A DNA stretch of 64,000 nt from Periweissella fabalis (GCF_012396505.1 NZ_JAAXPN010000001.1:62001-126000), one strand, 5' to 3'. Shown: positions 18,266-28,555, counted from the first letter of the stretch. Translations and numbers: made by a program. The notes: generated from the letters alone by a model not told the origin.

Positions 18266-19527
18266 TGCAAGGTTTAATACAATGGCTGCAGTCGATTCCT
18301 AATTGGCAACCATATGGTGAACCAAAATACTTTGCATGGTTACTCGCATTTTTAATTCCAATTGTGGTTGCAATGTTTTTTGGCCGCCGCTTAAAAATTT
18401 ATCAATCCTTGGTGTCGCTAGGCTTTATTGTTGTGATGTACACTGGAGCTAGTTATCATCAACTATTTGCCTTAGTGGCGTATGTTGTATGGCAAACAAT
18501 TATTGTCTTTGCTTATCATGCTTACCGTAAGGAACATGACACATTTCCGGTCTTCGCGGGAGCTGTTTTCTTAGCAATTTTGCCGTTGATTTTTGTTAAA
18601 GTAACCCCTGCAATTAATGATGGCAACAACTCGTTATTAGGTTTCTTAGGAATTTCATATTTAACATTTCGATCAGTAGCTATGATTATGGAAATGCGTG
18701 ATGGAGTCTTAAAAGAAATTAAGCTCAGTACTTTTCTACGGTTTATGTTATTTATGCCAACAATTTCATCAGGCCCAATTGATCGCTATCGGCGATTTGA
18801 AGAGGATTATGATAATGTTCCTGATCGGGAAGAATATCTTAATTTGATTGAAAAAGCAGTTTGGTATTTAATGTTAGGATTCTTTTATAAGTATGTCTTA
18901 GCATACTTCTTTGGGACGATACTATTAGTGCCATTAAAAGCACAAGCATTAGCAATTGGTGGTTTTCTTAACTGGCCAACGATTGGAGTAATGTATGCTT
19001 ACGGGTTTGATTTGTTCTTTGATTTTGCGGGTTATTCAATGTTTGCTGTCGCAATCTCATACTTAATGGGGATTAAAATTCCAATGAACTTTAATCAACC
19101 ATTTAAATCACCAAATATCAAAGATTTCTGGAATCGGTGGCACATTAGTTTGAGTTTTTGGTTCCGAGACTTTGTTTTCATGCGAATTGTCTTTGTATTA
19201 GTTAAGAATAAAATTTTTAAAAATCGTAATGTAACATCTAGTGTGGCATATATCCTTAACATGTTAATCATGGGATTCTGGCACGGAGAGTATTGGTATT
19301 ATATCGCCTATGGTCTATTGCATGGGTTAGCAATGGTTGTTAACGATGCTTGGATTCGTAAAAAGAAGAAAGTTAATAAAGAACGCCGTTTAGCTGGTAA
19401 AGGACCACTACCAAGTAACAAATGGACTAAGGCTTTAGGGATTGTTGTAACCTTCCAATTTGTTATGATTACGTTCTTATTATTCTCTGGTTTCTTAGAT
19501 CAGTTATGGTTTCACAACATTAAATAG
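18262..19527 (+). CDS. dltB: D-alanyl transfer protein DltB (MBOAT)
   Basis: Multi-pass membrane O-acyltransferase that passes D-Ala from DltC across the membrane, 421 residues. The MBOAT signature is seen in [16 protein letters not shown] and [10 protein letters not shown], with the catalytic His at about residue 341. The start overlaps the dltA stop and is therefore translationally coupled. Confidence 0.97.
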   Translation: MMQGLIQWLQSIPNWQPYGEPKYFAWLLAFLIPIVVAMFFGRRLKIYQSLVSLGFIVVMYTGASYHQLFALVAYVVWQTIIVFAYHAYRKEHDTFPVFAGAVFLAILPLIFVKVTPAINDGNNSLLGFLGISYLTFRSVAMIMEMRDGVLKEIKLSTFLRFMLFMPTISSGPIDRYRRFEEDYDNVPDREEYLNLIEKAVWYLMLGFFYKYVLAYFFGTILLVPLKAQALAIGGFLNWPTIGVMYAYGFDLFFDFAGYSMFAVAISYLMGIKIPMNFNQPFKSPNIKDFWNRWHISLSFWFRDFVFMRIVFVLVKNKIFKNRNVTSSVAYILNMLIMGFWHGEYWYYIAYGLLHGLAMVVNDAWIRKKKKVNKERRLAGKGPLPSNKWTKALGIVVTFQFVMITFLLFSGFLDQLWFHNIK

Positions 19528-19551
19528 TTAAAAACGAAAGAGGTTTAAATA

Positions 19552-19791
19552 ATGGATATTCAAGCAGAATTAATTGAAATGATTGACGATTTGTTCATGG
19601 AAGATATTTCAGATATCATGGATGAAGATTTGTATAATGCAGGGATTTTAGATTCAATGGGGACAGTTGAATTAATTGTTGCTATGGAAGAAAAGTTTGG
19701 CATTAAGGTACCTGTTTCTGAATTAGGTCGTGATGATTGGAATACTGGTAACAAAATTGTTGCCGGAATCAAGGGGTTAAAGAATGCTTAA
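19552..19791 (+). CDS. dltC: D-alanyl carrier protein
   Basis: 79-residue acyl-carrier-type protein; Ser35 in LDSMGTVEL is the phosphopantetheine attachment site. It carries D-Ala from DltA to DltB. AAAGAGG lies before the ATG, and its 3' end overlaps dltD by 8 bases. Confidence 0.98.
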   Translation: MDIQAELIEMIDDLFMEDISDIMDEDLYNAGILDSMGTVELIVAMEEKFGIKVPVSELGRDDWNTGNKIVAGIKGLKNA

Positions 19792-21058
19792 GCGATTAGC
19801 TTTGATTTTTGGGCCAGTCATTGCAGCGCTTGCATTAGTGCTTGTGGTGTTATTTATTGGCCCACTTGATAAGCACAAGCATAATTTACCTCTTGAAGAA
19901 CAAGCGGCTGTTTCATTATCACCAACTGTCTTTCGCCAGTCTTATTTAAAGAATATGGCTTTATCTGATGAAGATCATCGATTTGTACCGTTCTTTGGGT
20001 CAAGTGAATGGAATCGGATGGATGCGTTTCACCCAGCTGTGTTAGCACGTGCTTATCACCGTAATTACCAACCTTTTTTATTGGGACAAAAAGGGGCTGA
20101 AGCACTAACCCAATATTTTGGGATGCAACAAATTATGAAAAATATGCATCATAAGCAAGCGGTTTTCTTTGTTTCACCTCAGTGGTTTACTAAAGCTGAT
20201 CAACAAAGTGCAGCTTTCCAATTTTATTTTAGTAAAGATCAGGCTTTAGCTTTTTTACAAAATCAAACTGGAACGTACGCTGATCGATATGCTGCTAAGC
20301 GTTTGTTAGCAACATATCCTAACGTACCATATGCTGATTTAATTCAAAAGGTTGCTGATGGTAATAAATTATCAGCTACAGATTTAAATTATATTCGATT
20401 TAATACTACCGTTCATAGGAACGAGGATGCCTTTTTCTCACGGATTAATGTTGGTGATAATTTGAAGAAACGCGTTATCCCAAAGGTTAAGGAATTACCA
20501 CAGCCATATAATGCGGAAAGGTTAGATGCTAAAGCAGTGCAACTCGGTCAAGCACAAACGCGTAATAACCGATTTGGAATTTTAGATAATTTCTTTACTA
20601 ACCGTATTGGTAGTAGTTTCCCTTCATTAAGAAATGCTCAAGCCCACTTTAATTATACTCAATCGGCGGAATATAGTGATTTTCAACTTGATCTAACGCA
20701 GTTAGCAAAAACACATACAAATGTCATTTTTGTTATTCCACCAGTTAATTCTAAATGGGCCAAGTATACGGGATTAAATGAGAATATGTATCAAGCATCG
20801 GTTCGCAAGATTAAGTATCAATTAACTTCACAAGGCTTCAAGAATATTGTTGATTTATCACGTCGTGGAAATGAACCATACTTTATGGAAGATACTATTC
20901 ATTTAGGTTGGCGTGGATGGTTAGCTTTTGATCAAGGTGTAGCACCATTCCTTGAACACAAGCAACCAGCTCCAATGTATCATTTAAATAATCATTTTAT
21001 ATCACATGATTGGAACAATTTTGATCCTATTAACAATGATGTAAATACATTTAAATAA
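19784..21058 (+). CDS. dltD: D-alanyl-lipoteichoic acid biosynthesis protein DltD
   Basis: Membrane-anchored extracellular protein of 424 residues with an N-terminal helix (about 5-27). [10 protein letters not shown] has the SGNH-like Ser, and [10 protein letters not shown] the C-terminal Asp/His, matching the esterase-type triad of DltD. It transfers D-Ala to lipoteichoic acid with DltB and DltX. A terminator follows, closing the operon. Confidence 0.96.
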   Translation: MLKRLALIFGPVIAALALVLVVLFIGPLDKHKHNLPLEEQAAVSLSPTVFRQSYLKNMALSDEDHRFVPFFGSSEWNRMDAFHPAVLARAYHRNYQPFLLGQKGAEALTQYFGMQQIMKNMHHKQAVFFVSPQWFTKADQQSAAFQFYFSKDQALAFLQNQTGTYADRYAAKRLLATYPNVPYADLIQKVADGNKLSATDLNYIRFNTTVHRNEDAFFSRINVGDNLKKRVIPKVKELPQPYNAERLDAKAVQLGQAQTRNNRFGILDNFFTNRIGSSFPSLRNAQAHFNYTQSAEYSDFQLDLTQLAKTHTNVIFVIPPVNSKWAKYTGLNENMYQASVRKIKYQLTSQGFKNIVDLSRRGNEPYFMEDTIHLGWRGWLAFDQGVAPFLEHKQPAPMYHLNNHFISHDWNNFDPINNDVNTFK

Positions 21059-21066
21059 TTTTTAAT

Positions 21067-21108
21067 AAAAGATGGACATTATATTTAAATAATGCCCATC
21101 TTTTTTTG
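21067..21108 (+). terminator. Terminator of the dlt operon
   Basis: AAAAGATGGACATTAT pairs with AATAATGCCCATCTTTT with one bulge, followed by a run of seven T residues. Confidence 0.85.
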
Positions 21109-21191
21109 TATACATAAAACCAAATGATTAGCTAAGCAAAGTTAATTATTGTTAAGTTTAAGAATGAAAATAGCTTAGGTTAATCAATTAT

Positions 21192-21220
21192 TTGTACATT
21201 GTTAAGTAAATTTATATAGT
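21192..21220 (+). promoter_or_regulatory. Promoter of the pot operon
   Basis: TTGTAC, a 17-base spacer and TATAGT, about 67 bases before potA. Confidence 0.55.
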
Positions 21221-21286
21221 AAAAACGAAAATTATTGTGTAATATAAAAGCCGTGACAAAATTTAAGAAAGAACAGGTATGTTATA

Positions 21287-22384
21287 TTGGATAAAAAGGT
21301 TTTGCCCGTGATTGAGTTTAAAAATGTTGGATTGTCATTTGATAATAATCAGATTTTAAAGAATATTAGCTTTGAAATTGCAACAGGTCAATTTTATACC
21401 TTGTTGGGTCCTTCGGGATCCGGTAAATCAACTATTTTGAACTTAATTTCCGGTCAATTATCTGCTGATGCAGGTGAAATATTGTTTGATGGAAAAGTTA
21501 TTAATAATATTCCAGCTGAAAATCGGAGAGTGAATACAGTTTTCCAAAACTATGCTCTTTTTCCAAATATGACCGTTTTTGATAATGTTGCCTTTGGGCC
21601 TAAATTAAAGAAGATGCCCAAGGACAAAATCAAAGCGAAGGTGCGTGAAATGCTAGCTCTAGTTAAGCTAGAGGCATTTGAAAATCGTGCAATTCAGGAA
21701 TTGTCAGGAGGTCAAAAACAGCGCGTTGCAATCGCCCGCGCTCTTGCTAATGAGCCTGAAGTTCTGTTACTTGACGAACCTTTATCTGCCCTTGATTACA
21801 AGCTCCGTAAACAAATGCAATCAGAACTACGTGCGATTCAAAAGCGTTTAGGGATTACATTTATTTTCGTGACACACGATCAAGAAGAAGCTTTAGCGAT
21901 GTCAGATTGGATTTTCATTATGAATGATGGCAAAATCCAACAAAATGGTACACCAGTTGATATATACGATGAACCAATTAATCATTTTGTAGCTGATTTT
22001 ATTGGTGAAAGTAATATTATCAATGGTGTTATGAAACAAGATTATTTAGTTAATTTCGTTGGTAAAGATTTTGAAAATTTAGATGCAGGGATGCAGTTAA
22101 ATGAACCTGTTGAAGTAGTTTTACGTCCAGAAGACTTAGATTTAGTACCAGTTGACCAAGGTAAATTGATTGTTACTATTGCAGACCAGTCATTTCGTGG
22201 GGATTTTTATGAAATTACAGCGATTGATGATGATGGCAATGAATGGAAAGTTCAAGCGACTAATCCAAGTTCAGTTGGAGCTCGCGTAGGATTGGATTTT
22301 GGCCCAGAAGATATTCATGTGATGCGTTTTAATGAATCAGAAGATGATTTTGATGCCCGAATTGAAAGTTACGAGGGTGAATAA
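21287..22384 (+). CDS. potA: Spermidine/putrescine ABC transporter ATP-binding protein
   Basis: ATPase of a polyamine importer, 365 residues. Walker [11 protein letters not shown]-loop [10 protein letters not shown], signature [15 protein letters not shown], Walker B LLLDEP and switch VTHDQEEA are in order, followed by a C-terminal TOBE-type domain from about residue 270. The TTG at 21287 is the best upstream start; a GTG at 21308 preceded by AAAAAGG is an alternative. It overlaps potB by one base (TAATG). Confidence 0.95.
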   Translation: MDKKVLPVIEFKNVGLSFDNNQILKNISFEIATGQFYTLLGPSGSGKSTILNLISGQLSADAGEILFDGKVINNIPAENRRVNTVFQNYALFPNMTVFDNVAFGPKLKKMPKDKIKAKVREMLALVKLEAFENRAIQELSGGQKQRVAIARALANEPEVLLLDEPLSALDYKLRKQMQSELRAIQKRLGITFIFVTHDQEEALAMSDWIFIMNDGKIQQNGTPVDIYDEPINHFVADFIGESNIINGVMKQDYLVNFVGKDFENLDAGMQLNEPVEVVLRPEDLDLVPVDQGKLIVTIADQSFRGDFYEITAIDDDGNEWKVQATNPSSVGARVGLDFGPEDIHVMRFNESEDDFDARIESYEGE

Positions 22385-23193
22385 TGAAGAATAATATTCG
22401 AGCAAAGGCGTTTTTCGCCATTCCATATATTAGTTGGCTTGCTGTTTTTGTAATTGTTCCGATTGGTTTGTTAATCTATCAAAGTTTAACTAATGCGCAG
22501 GGCCATTTTACGTTAGCTAATTTTCATGAATTTATTACCTCATCAGTGTATTTACCAATGGCTTTTAATTCTGTCTTTTATGCACTAATTATTACTACGA
22601 TTACATTTATTATTAGTTTTCCGGCTGCGTACGTATTAAGTCGTTTGAAGCACCGCCAGTTGTGGTTGATGTTAATTATTTTACCAACGTGGATTAATGT
22701 TTTATTAAAAACATATGCTTTTTTAGGCCTTCTGAGCAAAAGCGGCTTAATTAATCAATTATTGCTAACACTTGGCTTTGGAACGCATAATTTATTGTTT
22801 AACCATGTAAGCTTTATTTTTGTTGCTGTATATTTAGAATTACCATTTATGTTATTACCAATCTATAACTCAATTAATGAAATTGATACCGATATCCTAA
22901 AAGCCAGTCGGGATTTAGGTGCTAAGCCAATTAATACATTGAGACAGTTAGTATTGCCATTATCAATCAATGGAATTAAATCAGGAATTCAAGCGGTGTT
23001 TATTCCTAGCTTGAGTTTATTTATGTTAACGACCTTGATTGGTGGTAATAAGGTAATGACACTTGGATCAGCTATTGAGTTACATTTTATTGTTACGCAA
23101 AATTGGCACATGGGATCGACAATTGCGATTATCTTAATTTTGGCAATGGCGGTGACCATGTACTTTACACGGGAACGAGGTAAACAAAAATAA
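22384..23193 (+). CDS. potB: Spermidine/putrescine ABC transporter permease
   Basis: Membrane permease, 269 residues, about six helices. The cytoplasmic EAA-type loop DILKASRDLGAKPINTLRQLVLP near residues 175-197 couples to PotA. Starts in the potA stop codon and overlaps potC by one base. Confidence 0.94.
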   Translation: MKNNIRAKAFFAIPYISWLAVFVIVPIGLLIYQSLTNAQGHFTLANFHEFITSSVYLPMAFNSVFYALIITTITFIISFPAAYVLSRLKHRQLWLMLIILPTWINVLLKTYAFLGLLSKSGLINQLLLTLGFGTHNLLFNHVSFIFVAVYLELPFMLLPIYNSINEIDTDILKASRDLGAKPINTLRQLVLPLSINGIKSGIQAVFIPSLSLFMLTTLIGGNKVMTLGSAIELHFIVTQNWHMGSTIAIILILAMAVTMYFTRERGKQK

Positions 23194-23987
23194 TGCAAAA
23201 GAAAATATTAGGCAATAGCTATGTCTTACTGATAATGGTTTTACTGTATATACCAATTATTTTTTTAGTGGCCTATTCATTTAATAGTGGCACGATTATG
23301 AGTGGTTGGAGTGGCTTTTCATTCATTCACTATCAACAACTTTTTGCAGATACCCGTTTATTAAAGATTTTGCTAGATACATTTATTTTAGCAATTTCTT
23401 CAGCAACCATTGCAGCATTTATTGGTACAATAGGAGCATTATTTTTAGATAGTTTCCATAATAAAAAAAACCTTAATGTTTTTTCATCATTGAATAATGT
23501 ATTATTAGTCTCGCCTGATGTGACAATTGGAGTTAGTTTCTTAATTTTATTTACAATTTTAGGTTTCTCATTAGGCTTTGTGAGTGTCTTAATTTCCCAT
23601 ATTGCCTTTTCGATTCCTATCGTTTTATTGATGGTGTTACCGAGATTACGGGAAATGGATAATACTTTGATAATAGCTGCCCGAGATTTGGGTGCTAATC
23701 GGGGGACCATTTTATCACAAATTGTGATTCCTGAAATTTGGCCAAGTATTATGGCCGGCTTTTTATTAGCATTAACATACTCATTAGATGATTTTGCGGT
23801 GACGTTTTTTGTTACTGGGAATGGTTTTAGCACATTATCAGTTGAAATCTACTCACGAGCTCGCCAAGGAGTTAGCCTTGAAATTAATGCCTTATCCGCA
23901 TTAATGTTTGCTGTTTCGTTGTTATTAGTTCTTGCGTATTATTTATATACGACATATAGCGATAAAAAGGCTCGGTTAACGAAATAG
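23193..23987 (+). CDS. potC: Spermidine/putrescine ABC transporter permease
   Basis: Second permease of the heterodimer, 264 residues, about six helices, with the EAA loop IIAARDLGANRGTILSQIVIPEI (about 160-182) and the DDFAVTFFVTG stretch characteristic of PotC. Starts in the potB stop codon. Confidence 0.95.
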   Translation: MQKKILGNSYVLLIMVLLYIPIIFLVAYSFNSGTIMSGWSGFSFIHYQQLFADTRLLKILLDTFILAISSATIAAFIGTIGALFLDSFHNKKNLNVFSSLNNVLLVSPDVTIGVSFLILFTILGFSLGFVSVLISHIAFSIPIVLLMVLPRLREMDNTLIIAARDLGANRGTILSQIVIPEIWPSIMAGFLLALTYSLDDFAVTFFVTGNGFSTLSVEIYSRARQGVSLEINALSALMFAVSLLLVLAYYLYTTYSDKKARLTK

Positions 23988-24003
23988 GGGAAGGGTAAAT
24001 AAT

Positions 24004-25110
24004 ATGAAAAAAATTATTCCATTTCTATCAATGATGATAGTGATAATGGCTGTTTTAGTATTGGGTCAAAATTGGTTAGCACAAATTAATAAACCACCAA
24101 TTAAAGCCGCCAATACCAACCAAGTCTTGAACATTTATAATTGGGGTGATTACATTGATCCCGCATTGTTGGCAAAGTTTACAAAAGAAACTGGATATCA
24201 AGTTAATTATGATACGTTTGATTCTAATCAAGCATTAGAAACTAAAGTTAAGCAAGGCGGAACACATTATGATGTTATTTTTCCAAGTGAATATCTTGTT
24301 AGCAAGATGACCCAAGAAGGTCTCTTAGCTAAATTAGATTATTCAAAGATTCACGGCGTTGACAATTTAGCAAAACATCTATTAAATCAAAAGTACGATC
24401 CACATAATGAACATTCACTACCTTATTTCTGGGGAACGACTGGAATTATGTACAATGATCAAGTCTTTCATGCTAGTCAGTTGAATGCTTGGGGGAAGCT
24501 ATGGAATCCGGAATTTAAAGATCAATTACTTCTAATAGATGGTCCCCGAGAAATGCTACAACCAGCTATACAAGCGTTAGGGTATTCATTAAATACTGAA
24601 AACCAAGCGCAAATTAAACAGATTTTCAATAAATTTGTTGCTTTGGGGCCCAATATTCGTGGTATTGTGACGGACGAAAAGAAACAATTGTTGATTAATG
24701 GTGATGCTAATGTAGCGGTTACTTACAATGGGGATGCACAAGTCGTAATTGATGCCAATCCACATGTGAAGTTTTTGATTCCCAAAGAAGGGGGCCCAAT
24801 TTGGACTGATAATATGGCAATCCCTAAAAATTCAAATAATAAAAAGGCTGCCTATGCCTTCATTAATTTTATGCTGAATCCTAAAAATGCGGCACAAAAT
24901 GCAGAATATGTTGCATATAGTTCACCTAACCAAGCAGCATTGAAATACTTACCAAAGAGTATTACACAAAACTCTGTGTTATACCCAGCAGCAAGTCAGT
25001 TAAAACATGCACAGCACTATAATAATCAACCACTGCGCTACTTCAATGAATATAACGAAGTATATCTAGAAGCGAAAACTAAAGTATCTCTAAGTGGAGG
25101 CCTTAAATGA
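24004..25110 (+). CDS. potD: Spermidine/putrescine ABC transporter substrate-binding protein
   Basis: Extracellular polyamine receptor, 368 residues. After an N-terminal hydrophobic segment (about 4-22) comes the PotD start LNIYNWGDYIDPALL, then the YDVIFPSEYLV stretch, PYFWGTTGIMYN and TYNGDA. There is no lipobox Cys after the hydrophobic segment, so it is likely anchored by an uncleaved helix or released. GGGGAAGGG lies upstream. It shares four bases (ATGA) with the downstream amidohydrolase. Confidence 0.95.
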   Translation: MKKIIPFLSMMIVIMAVLVLGQNWLAQINKPPIKAANTNQVLNIYNWGDYIDPALLAKFTKETGYQVNYDTFDSNQALETKVKQGGTHYDVIFPSEYLVSKMTQEGLLAKLDYSKIHGVDNLAKHLLNQKYDPHNEHSLPYFWGTTGIMYNDQVFHASQLNAWGKLWNPEFKDQLLLIDGPREMLQPAIQALGYSLNTENQAQIKQIFNKFVALGPNIRGIVTDEKKQLLINGDANVAVTYNGDAQVVIDANPHVKFLIPKEGGPIWTDNMAIPKNSNNKKAAYAFINFMLNPKNAAQNAEYVAYSSPNQAALKYLPKSITQNSVLYPAASQLKHAQHYNNQPLRYFNEYNEVYLEAKTKVSLSGGLK

Positions 25111-26693
25111 CAATTAAATATTTAAAATCAAAGTATATCTTTGATGTTGACACAAAAACAACGTTTGCCGGCGTGATAGTAATTGAAAATCAAAAAATTA
25201 CAGCGATTCTGGATGAAATGCCAATTGGTGTGGCAACAAGTAGCATCGTTGATTATACCAATCAAATGCTTATTCCAGGATTTATTGACCCACATCAACA
25301 TTTAAATAAAGCGGTATTATTTAATGCAGGCATTATGAATTTTGTTAACGGTGCATCGGTTGCTGAAGTAACTAGTAAGTTAGCTCAGCTGCAGGCATAT
25401 CATGGCTGGAAAATTGCTTCTGGTTTTTATCCAAGTGAATTTGGAAATATTCCGACCCCAACTAAAGCGGATATCGCTCTCGTTGAACCAACCAATCCAG
25501 CAGTGTTATTATCCGGTGATGGTCATACCGCATGGCTAAACTCAGCAGCCTTAGCTCATATTCATGTTGATGATGCTGATGCCCAACAATTTGGTGGTAC
25601 TGCTTATAAGAGTGGAAATGATTTTACAGGTTTCTTTGAGGAAGGCATTGCGGTGCATGTCGTTGCACAAGTCTTTGCAGCGATGAATATTGAACGGCCA
25701 CAACTTTATTTAAATTATGTAAAATATATGAATTCAATGGGAATAACTGGTTTAGCGGATATGGCAAGCACCGGGGCTTCTGATGATGATTTTATTTATG
25801 AAGATGTCCATGCTATGATTGCTAATGATGTTACGGCTCGGATTAGTATTTTTCCAGCGATGCAAATGAAACATACTCGTATCAATAAAATTAAGCAGAT
25901 GTTTGCTGATAATGATCGAATCATTCTAGGTGGTGGTAAACAATTTTATGATGGGGTTACAAGTACCCAAACAGCTTATTTAAAAGCACCTTATCCGGAA
26001 TCTGAGGAACATTGTGGGGCACCTTTATTACCAAATGAAATGTTACATGACTTAATTTTTAAAGCTAATCAAATAGGCTTGCCAATTCGTGTTCATGCCA
26101 TTGGTGATCAAGCAGTTCAAAATACGCTAATTTACTTTGCAGCTGCTAATGCTAAATATCCTTTGCCAGCTGGAAAAGTTAATACGATTGAACATTTAGA
26201 AGTCTTTGATCCAACTGATATTAACTTAATTCGTGATACGAAGGCGATTGTTTCAGTACAACCAAGTCACGCTTTGATTGATTATGACACATTGGATGCT
26301 GAAGTTGGGTTTGAACGTAGTCAGAACATGTTTCCAACCAAAGATTTCTTAGATGCAGGTGCTACACTTGCTTTTGGAACTGATGCACCAGTTGTCCTTG
26401 ATACCACTCCTTTACAGTCAATATTTAATGCGACAACGCGGCGAACATTAGCTAATCAAGCAGATGATAGTTTCCGGCCAACACAAGCAATTGATGTTGC
26501 TAACGCATTAGTTGCACATACTTTAAATGCGGCTAAGGCTATTCAACGTAATGATGTTGGTGCCATTAAAGTTGGCAATTACGCTGATTTAGCCGTCTTA
26601 GATACTAATATCTTAGCTATTCCAGCAACCGAACTCTTAGATGTTAAAGTGGTAGCAACTTTCTTTAATGGTGAATTAGTATTTAAAAATTAG
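25107..26693 (+). CDS. Amidohydrolase family protein (YtcJ-like)
   Basis: 528-residue metal-dependent hydrolase of the amidohydrolase 3 (YtcJ) type, predicted cytosolic. Metal ligands are in place: His-x-His in FIDPHQHL (about residue 55), RVHAIGDQAV, NTIEHLEV and the Asp of FGTDAPVV. The substrate is unknown. Its start lies inside the potD stop, so it is translationally coupled to a polyamine importer; hydrolysis of an acylated polyamine or related amide is an attractive inference but unproved. No terminator is visible after it. Confidence 0.85.
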   Translation: MTIKYLKSKYIFDVDTKTTFAGVIVIENQKITAILDEMPIGVATSSIVDYTNQMLIPGFIDPHQHLNKAVLFNAGIMNFVNGASVAEVTSKLAQLQAYHGWKIASGFYPSEFGNIPTPTKADIALVEPTNPAVLLSGDGHTAWLNSAALAHIHVDDADAQQFGGTAYKSGNDFTGFFEEGIAVHVVAQVFAAMNIERPQLYLNYVKYMNSMGITGLADMASTGASDDDFIYEDVHAMIANDVTARISIFPAMQMKHTRINKIKQMFADNDRIILGGGKQFYDGVTSTQTAYLKAPYPESEEHCGAPLLPNEMLHDLIFKANQIGLPIRVHAIGDQAVQNTLIYFAAANAKYPLPAGKVNTIEHLEVFDPTDINLIRDTKAIVSVQPSHALIDYDTLDAEVGFERSQNMFPTKDFLDAGATLAFGTDAPVVLDTTPLQSIFNATTRRTLANQADDSFRPTQAIDVANALVAHTLNAAKAIQRNDVGAIKVGNYADLAVLDTNILAIPATELLDVKVVATFFNGELVFKN

Positions 26694-26704
26694 TTTTATC
26701 TAGT

Positions 26705-26750
26705 AAGGTGTGACATAATTCTTTTTAGTAGTAATTTGGTGCTATCTCAA
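26705..26750 (+). repeat. Truncated copy of the GTGACATAA intergenic repeat
   Basis: GTGTGACATAATTCTTTT...TAGTAATTTGGTGCTA aligns with the left end of the element at 27288; the terminator part and right end are missing. Confidence 0.5.
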
Positions 26751-26764
26751 TTTTTTGCTATAAT
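26736..26764 (+). promoter_or_regulatory. Promoter of the small membrane protein gene at 26887
   Basis: TTGGTG, a 17-base spacer and TATAAT; the -35 lies in the truncated repeat copy. Confidence 0.5.
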
Positions 26765-26886
26765 GGATTGTTCAGATAAAAATTAAGCTTTTACTTTAAA
26801 TAAAAGGTATACTAAAATTATTAAAGGTATTAGTAGAGATTTTAATAAAAATGTATTTAACTATTTAAGTACGCTGGAGGAATTAT

Positions 26887-27267
26887 ATGCAATCTAAGGG
26901 CGTAATTCGCGGGATTTATTATTGTATTATTTTGACTTTATTAGCATGTGATATTTTATGCTTTTTATGGTTAGGATTGAATGTCTTAACGGCAACAGGT
27001 GGAGTACCATTATTGATGGCAAGCTTTGATGAACAAGCATTTGTCTATGTTGGAATTGCTTTAATTGCATGTTTAATTTTGCAATTTTTGTTTGCTTGCT
27101 TAGATGTTGATGTCTTTGTTGGTATCTTATTAACCATCATTTCAGTTGCTTTAATTGCTTTTGGTGCGTATACATGGCCAATTGATCAATCGGCCTTCAC
27201 AATTTGTGGGGTACCAACGGTTTTATTCTTTTTATTAACAACAAATGTTTTAAAAAAGGGCCGTTGA
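26887..27267 (+). CDS. Hypothetical four-helix membrane protein
   Basis: 126 residues, nearly all hydrophobic, with about four transmembrane segments (10-35, 46-65, 68-95, 100-120). A GGAGG lies 7 bases before the ATG. I do not recognise the family. It sits alone between two copies of the GTGACATAA repeat and is transcribed from its own promoter. Confidence 0.75.
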   Translation: MQSKGVIRGIYYCIILTLLACDILCFLWLGLNVLTATGGVPLLMASFDEQAFVYVGIALIACLILQFLFACLDVDVFVGILLTIISVALIAFGAYTWPIDQSAFTICGVPTVLFFLLTTNVLKKGR

Positions 27268-27287
27268 TAAAATAGATGGTTTTAAAA

Positions 27288-27446
27288 GGGATTGTGACAT
27301 AACTCTTTTCGAGCACTAAATTGCTACCAAAACGTGCTCCAGAAGTCCGATATATTCGAAATACGACAAAATCCTCTATGAAGAAAACTCTTCATAGAGG
27401 ATTTTTAGTGTATTTCTCGATATCGCCCGAGTTCTGTCACAGCTAC
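27288..27446 (+). repeat. Intergenic repeat with inverted ends and internal terminator
   Basis: Ends TTGTGACATAACTC (27292-27305) and GAGTTCTGTCACAG (27429-27442) are inverted repeats matching at 12 of 14 positions. Inside are AGTCCGATATATT and a strong hairpin AAAATCCTCTATGAAG/TTCATAGAGGATTTTT (27368-27406). About 120 bases align with the copy at 35085. It resembles a MITE-like or REP-like element. No transposase gene is in the window. Confidence 0.65.
27368..27406 (+). terminator. Terminator hairpin inside the repeat
   Basis: A near-perfect 15- to 16-bp stem with a T-run; it probably ends transcripts from the small membrane protein gene. Confidence 0.75.
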
Positions 27447-27540
27447 TTTTCTACGCTTTCTTTGTTAGCTATTAGCGTAATATATCACTTACAATTTAAA
27501 GCCCTGAAGTATTAAAAAGTAAGAATGCTGTAGTTGATTA

Positions 27541-27549
27541 TGATATAAT
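27541..27549 (+). promoter_or_regulatory. Extended -10 promoter of phoH operon
   Basis: TGATATAAT is an extended -10 box; no convincing -35 is visible. It lies 38 bases before the phoH start. Confidence 0.55.
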
Positions 27550-27586
27550 GTTAGAAAATGTGCTTACATAAGGAGAGCTAGCTATT

Positions 27587-28555
27587 TTGAAAGAGAAGAT
27601 ATTCAAAATTGAAAATGCCGAGCAACAAGTTGGCTTACTAGGGGCCCAAGATAGTTTTTTAACACTATTAGAAGATGGTATTGGTGCTAAATTACATGCC
27701 TTTGGTGATGAAATTAAGGTAAATGGTCAAGATGATCAAGTTGATACGGCGTATGATATTTTGCGCCAATTAGCACACTTAATTAAGTCCGGTGTGAAGA
27801 TTAATGCAACTGATGTCGTCAGCGCAATGAAGATGGCTGAACGTGGGACTTTGGAATATTTCCAAGACTTATATTCAGAAACATTGATTCGTGATGCTAA
27901 AGGGCGACCAGTTCGGGTGAAGAATTTTGGTCAACGCCAATATGTTCAAGCTATTCGTAATAATGATATTACATTTGGAATTGGACCAGCCGGAACGGGG
28001 AAAACCTATTTGGCAGTTGTAATGGCAGTTAGTGCATTAAAACGTGGCGATGTTGAACGTATTATTATCACTCGTCCGGCCGTAGAAGCAGGGGAATCAC
28101 TTGGATTCTTACCAGGTGATTTAAAAGAAAAGGTTGATCCTTATTTACGGCCAATTTATGATGCACTACATGCCATTTTAGGTAAAGAGCATACTGAACG
28201 TTTAATGGATCGTGGTACGATTGAAATAGCACCATTAGCCTATATGCGTGGTCGAACGTTAGATAACGCCTTCATTATTTTAGATGAAGCGCAAAATACA
28301 ACAACAATGCAAATGAAGATGTTTCTTACACGACTTGGTTTTGGTGCTAAGATGCTCGTCAATGGTGATATTTCACAAATTGACTTACCTAAAGGTGCTA
28401 AATCAGGTTTAAAGCAAGCCCAAGCAGTTTTACAAAATGTCCGCCGAATTGAATTTGTAGAGTTTGCCGCGGCTGATGTTGTCCGCCACCCTGTGGTTGG
28501 ACTCATTATCAATGCTTATGATCAGTATGAAACAGAAAGTACAGGAAATAACTAA
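27587..28555 (+). CDS. phoH: PhoH family ATPase (PhoH-like)
   Basis: Cytosolic P-loop ATPase linked to RNA metabolism, 322 residues. An N-terminal KH-like region is followed by Walker A GIGPAGTGKT (133-140) and Walker B FIILDEAQNT. The start is TTG 27587, with AAGGAGAG about 10 bases upstream. It overlaps ybeY by one base (TAATG), the standard phoH-ybeY-dgkA-era order. Confidence 0.95.
   Translation: MKEKIFKIENAEQQVGLLGAQDSFLTLLEDGIGAKLHAFGDEIKVNGQDDQVDTAYDILRQLAHLIKSGVKINATDVVSAMKMAERGTLEYFQDLYSETLIRDAKGRPVRVKNFGQRQYVQAIRNNDITFGIGPAGTGKTYLAVVMAVSALKRGDVERIIITRPAVEAGESLGFLPGDLKEKVDPYLRPIYDALHAILGKEHTERLMDRGTIEIAPLAYMRGRTLDNAFIILDEAQNTTTMQMKMFLTRLGFGAKMLVNGDISQIDLPKGAKSGLKQAQAVLQNVRRIEFVEFAAADVVRHPVVGLIINAYDQYETESTGNN

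Noticed and set aside
23333-23833. 166-codon minus-strand ORF
   Set aside because: Entirely antisense to potC, whose frame and family motifs are clear.
27321-27515. 64-codon ORF within the intergenic repeat
   Set aside because: It runs through the terminator hairpin, lacks a ribosome binding site and matches nothing; it is a by-product of the repeat.
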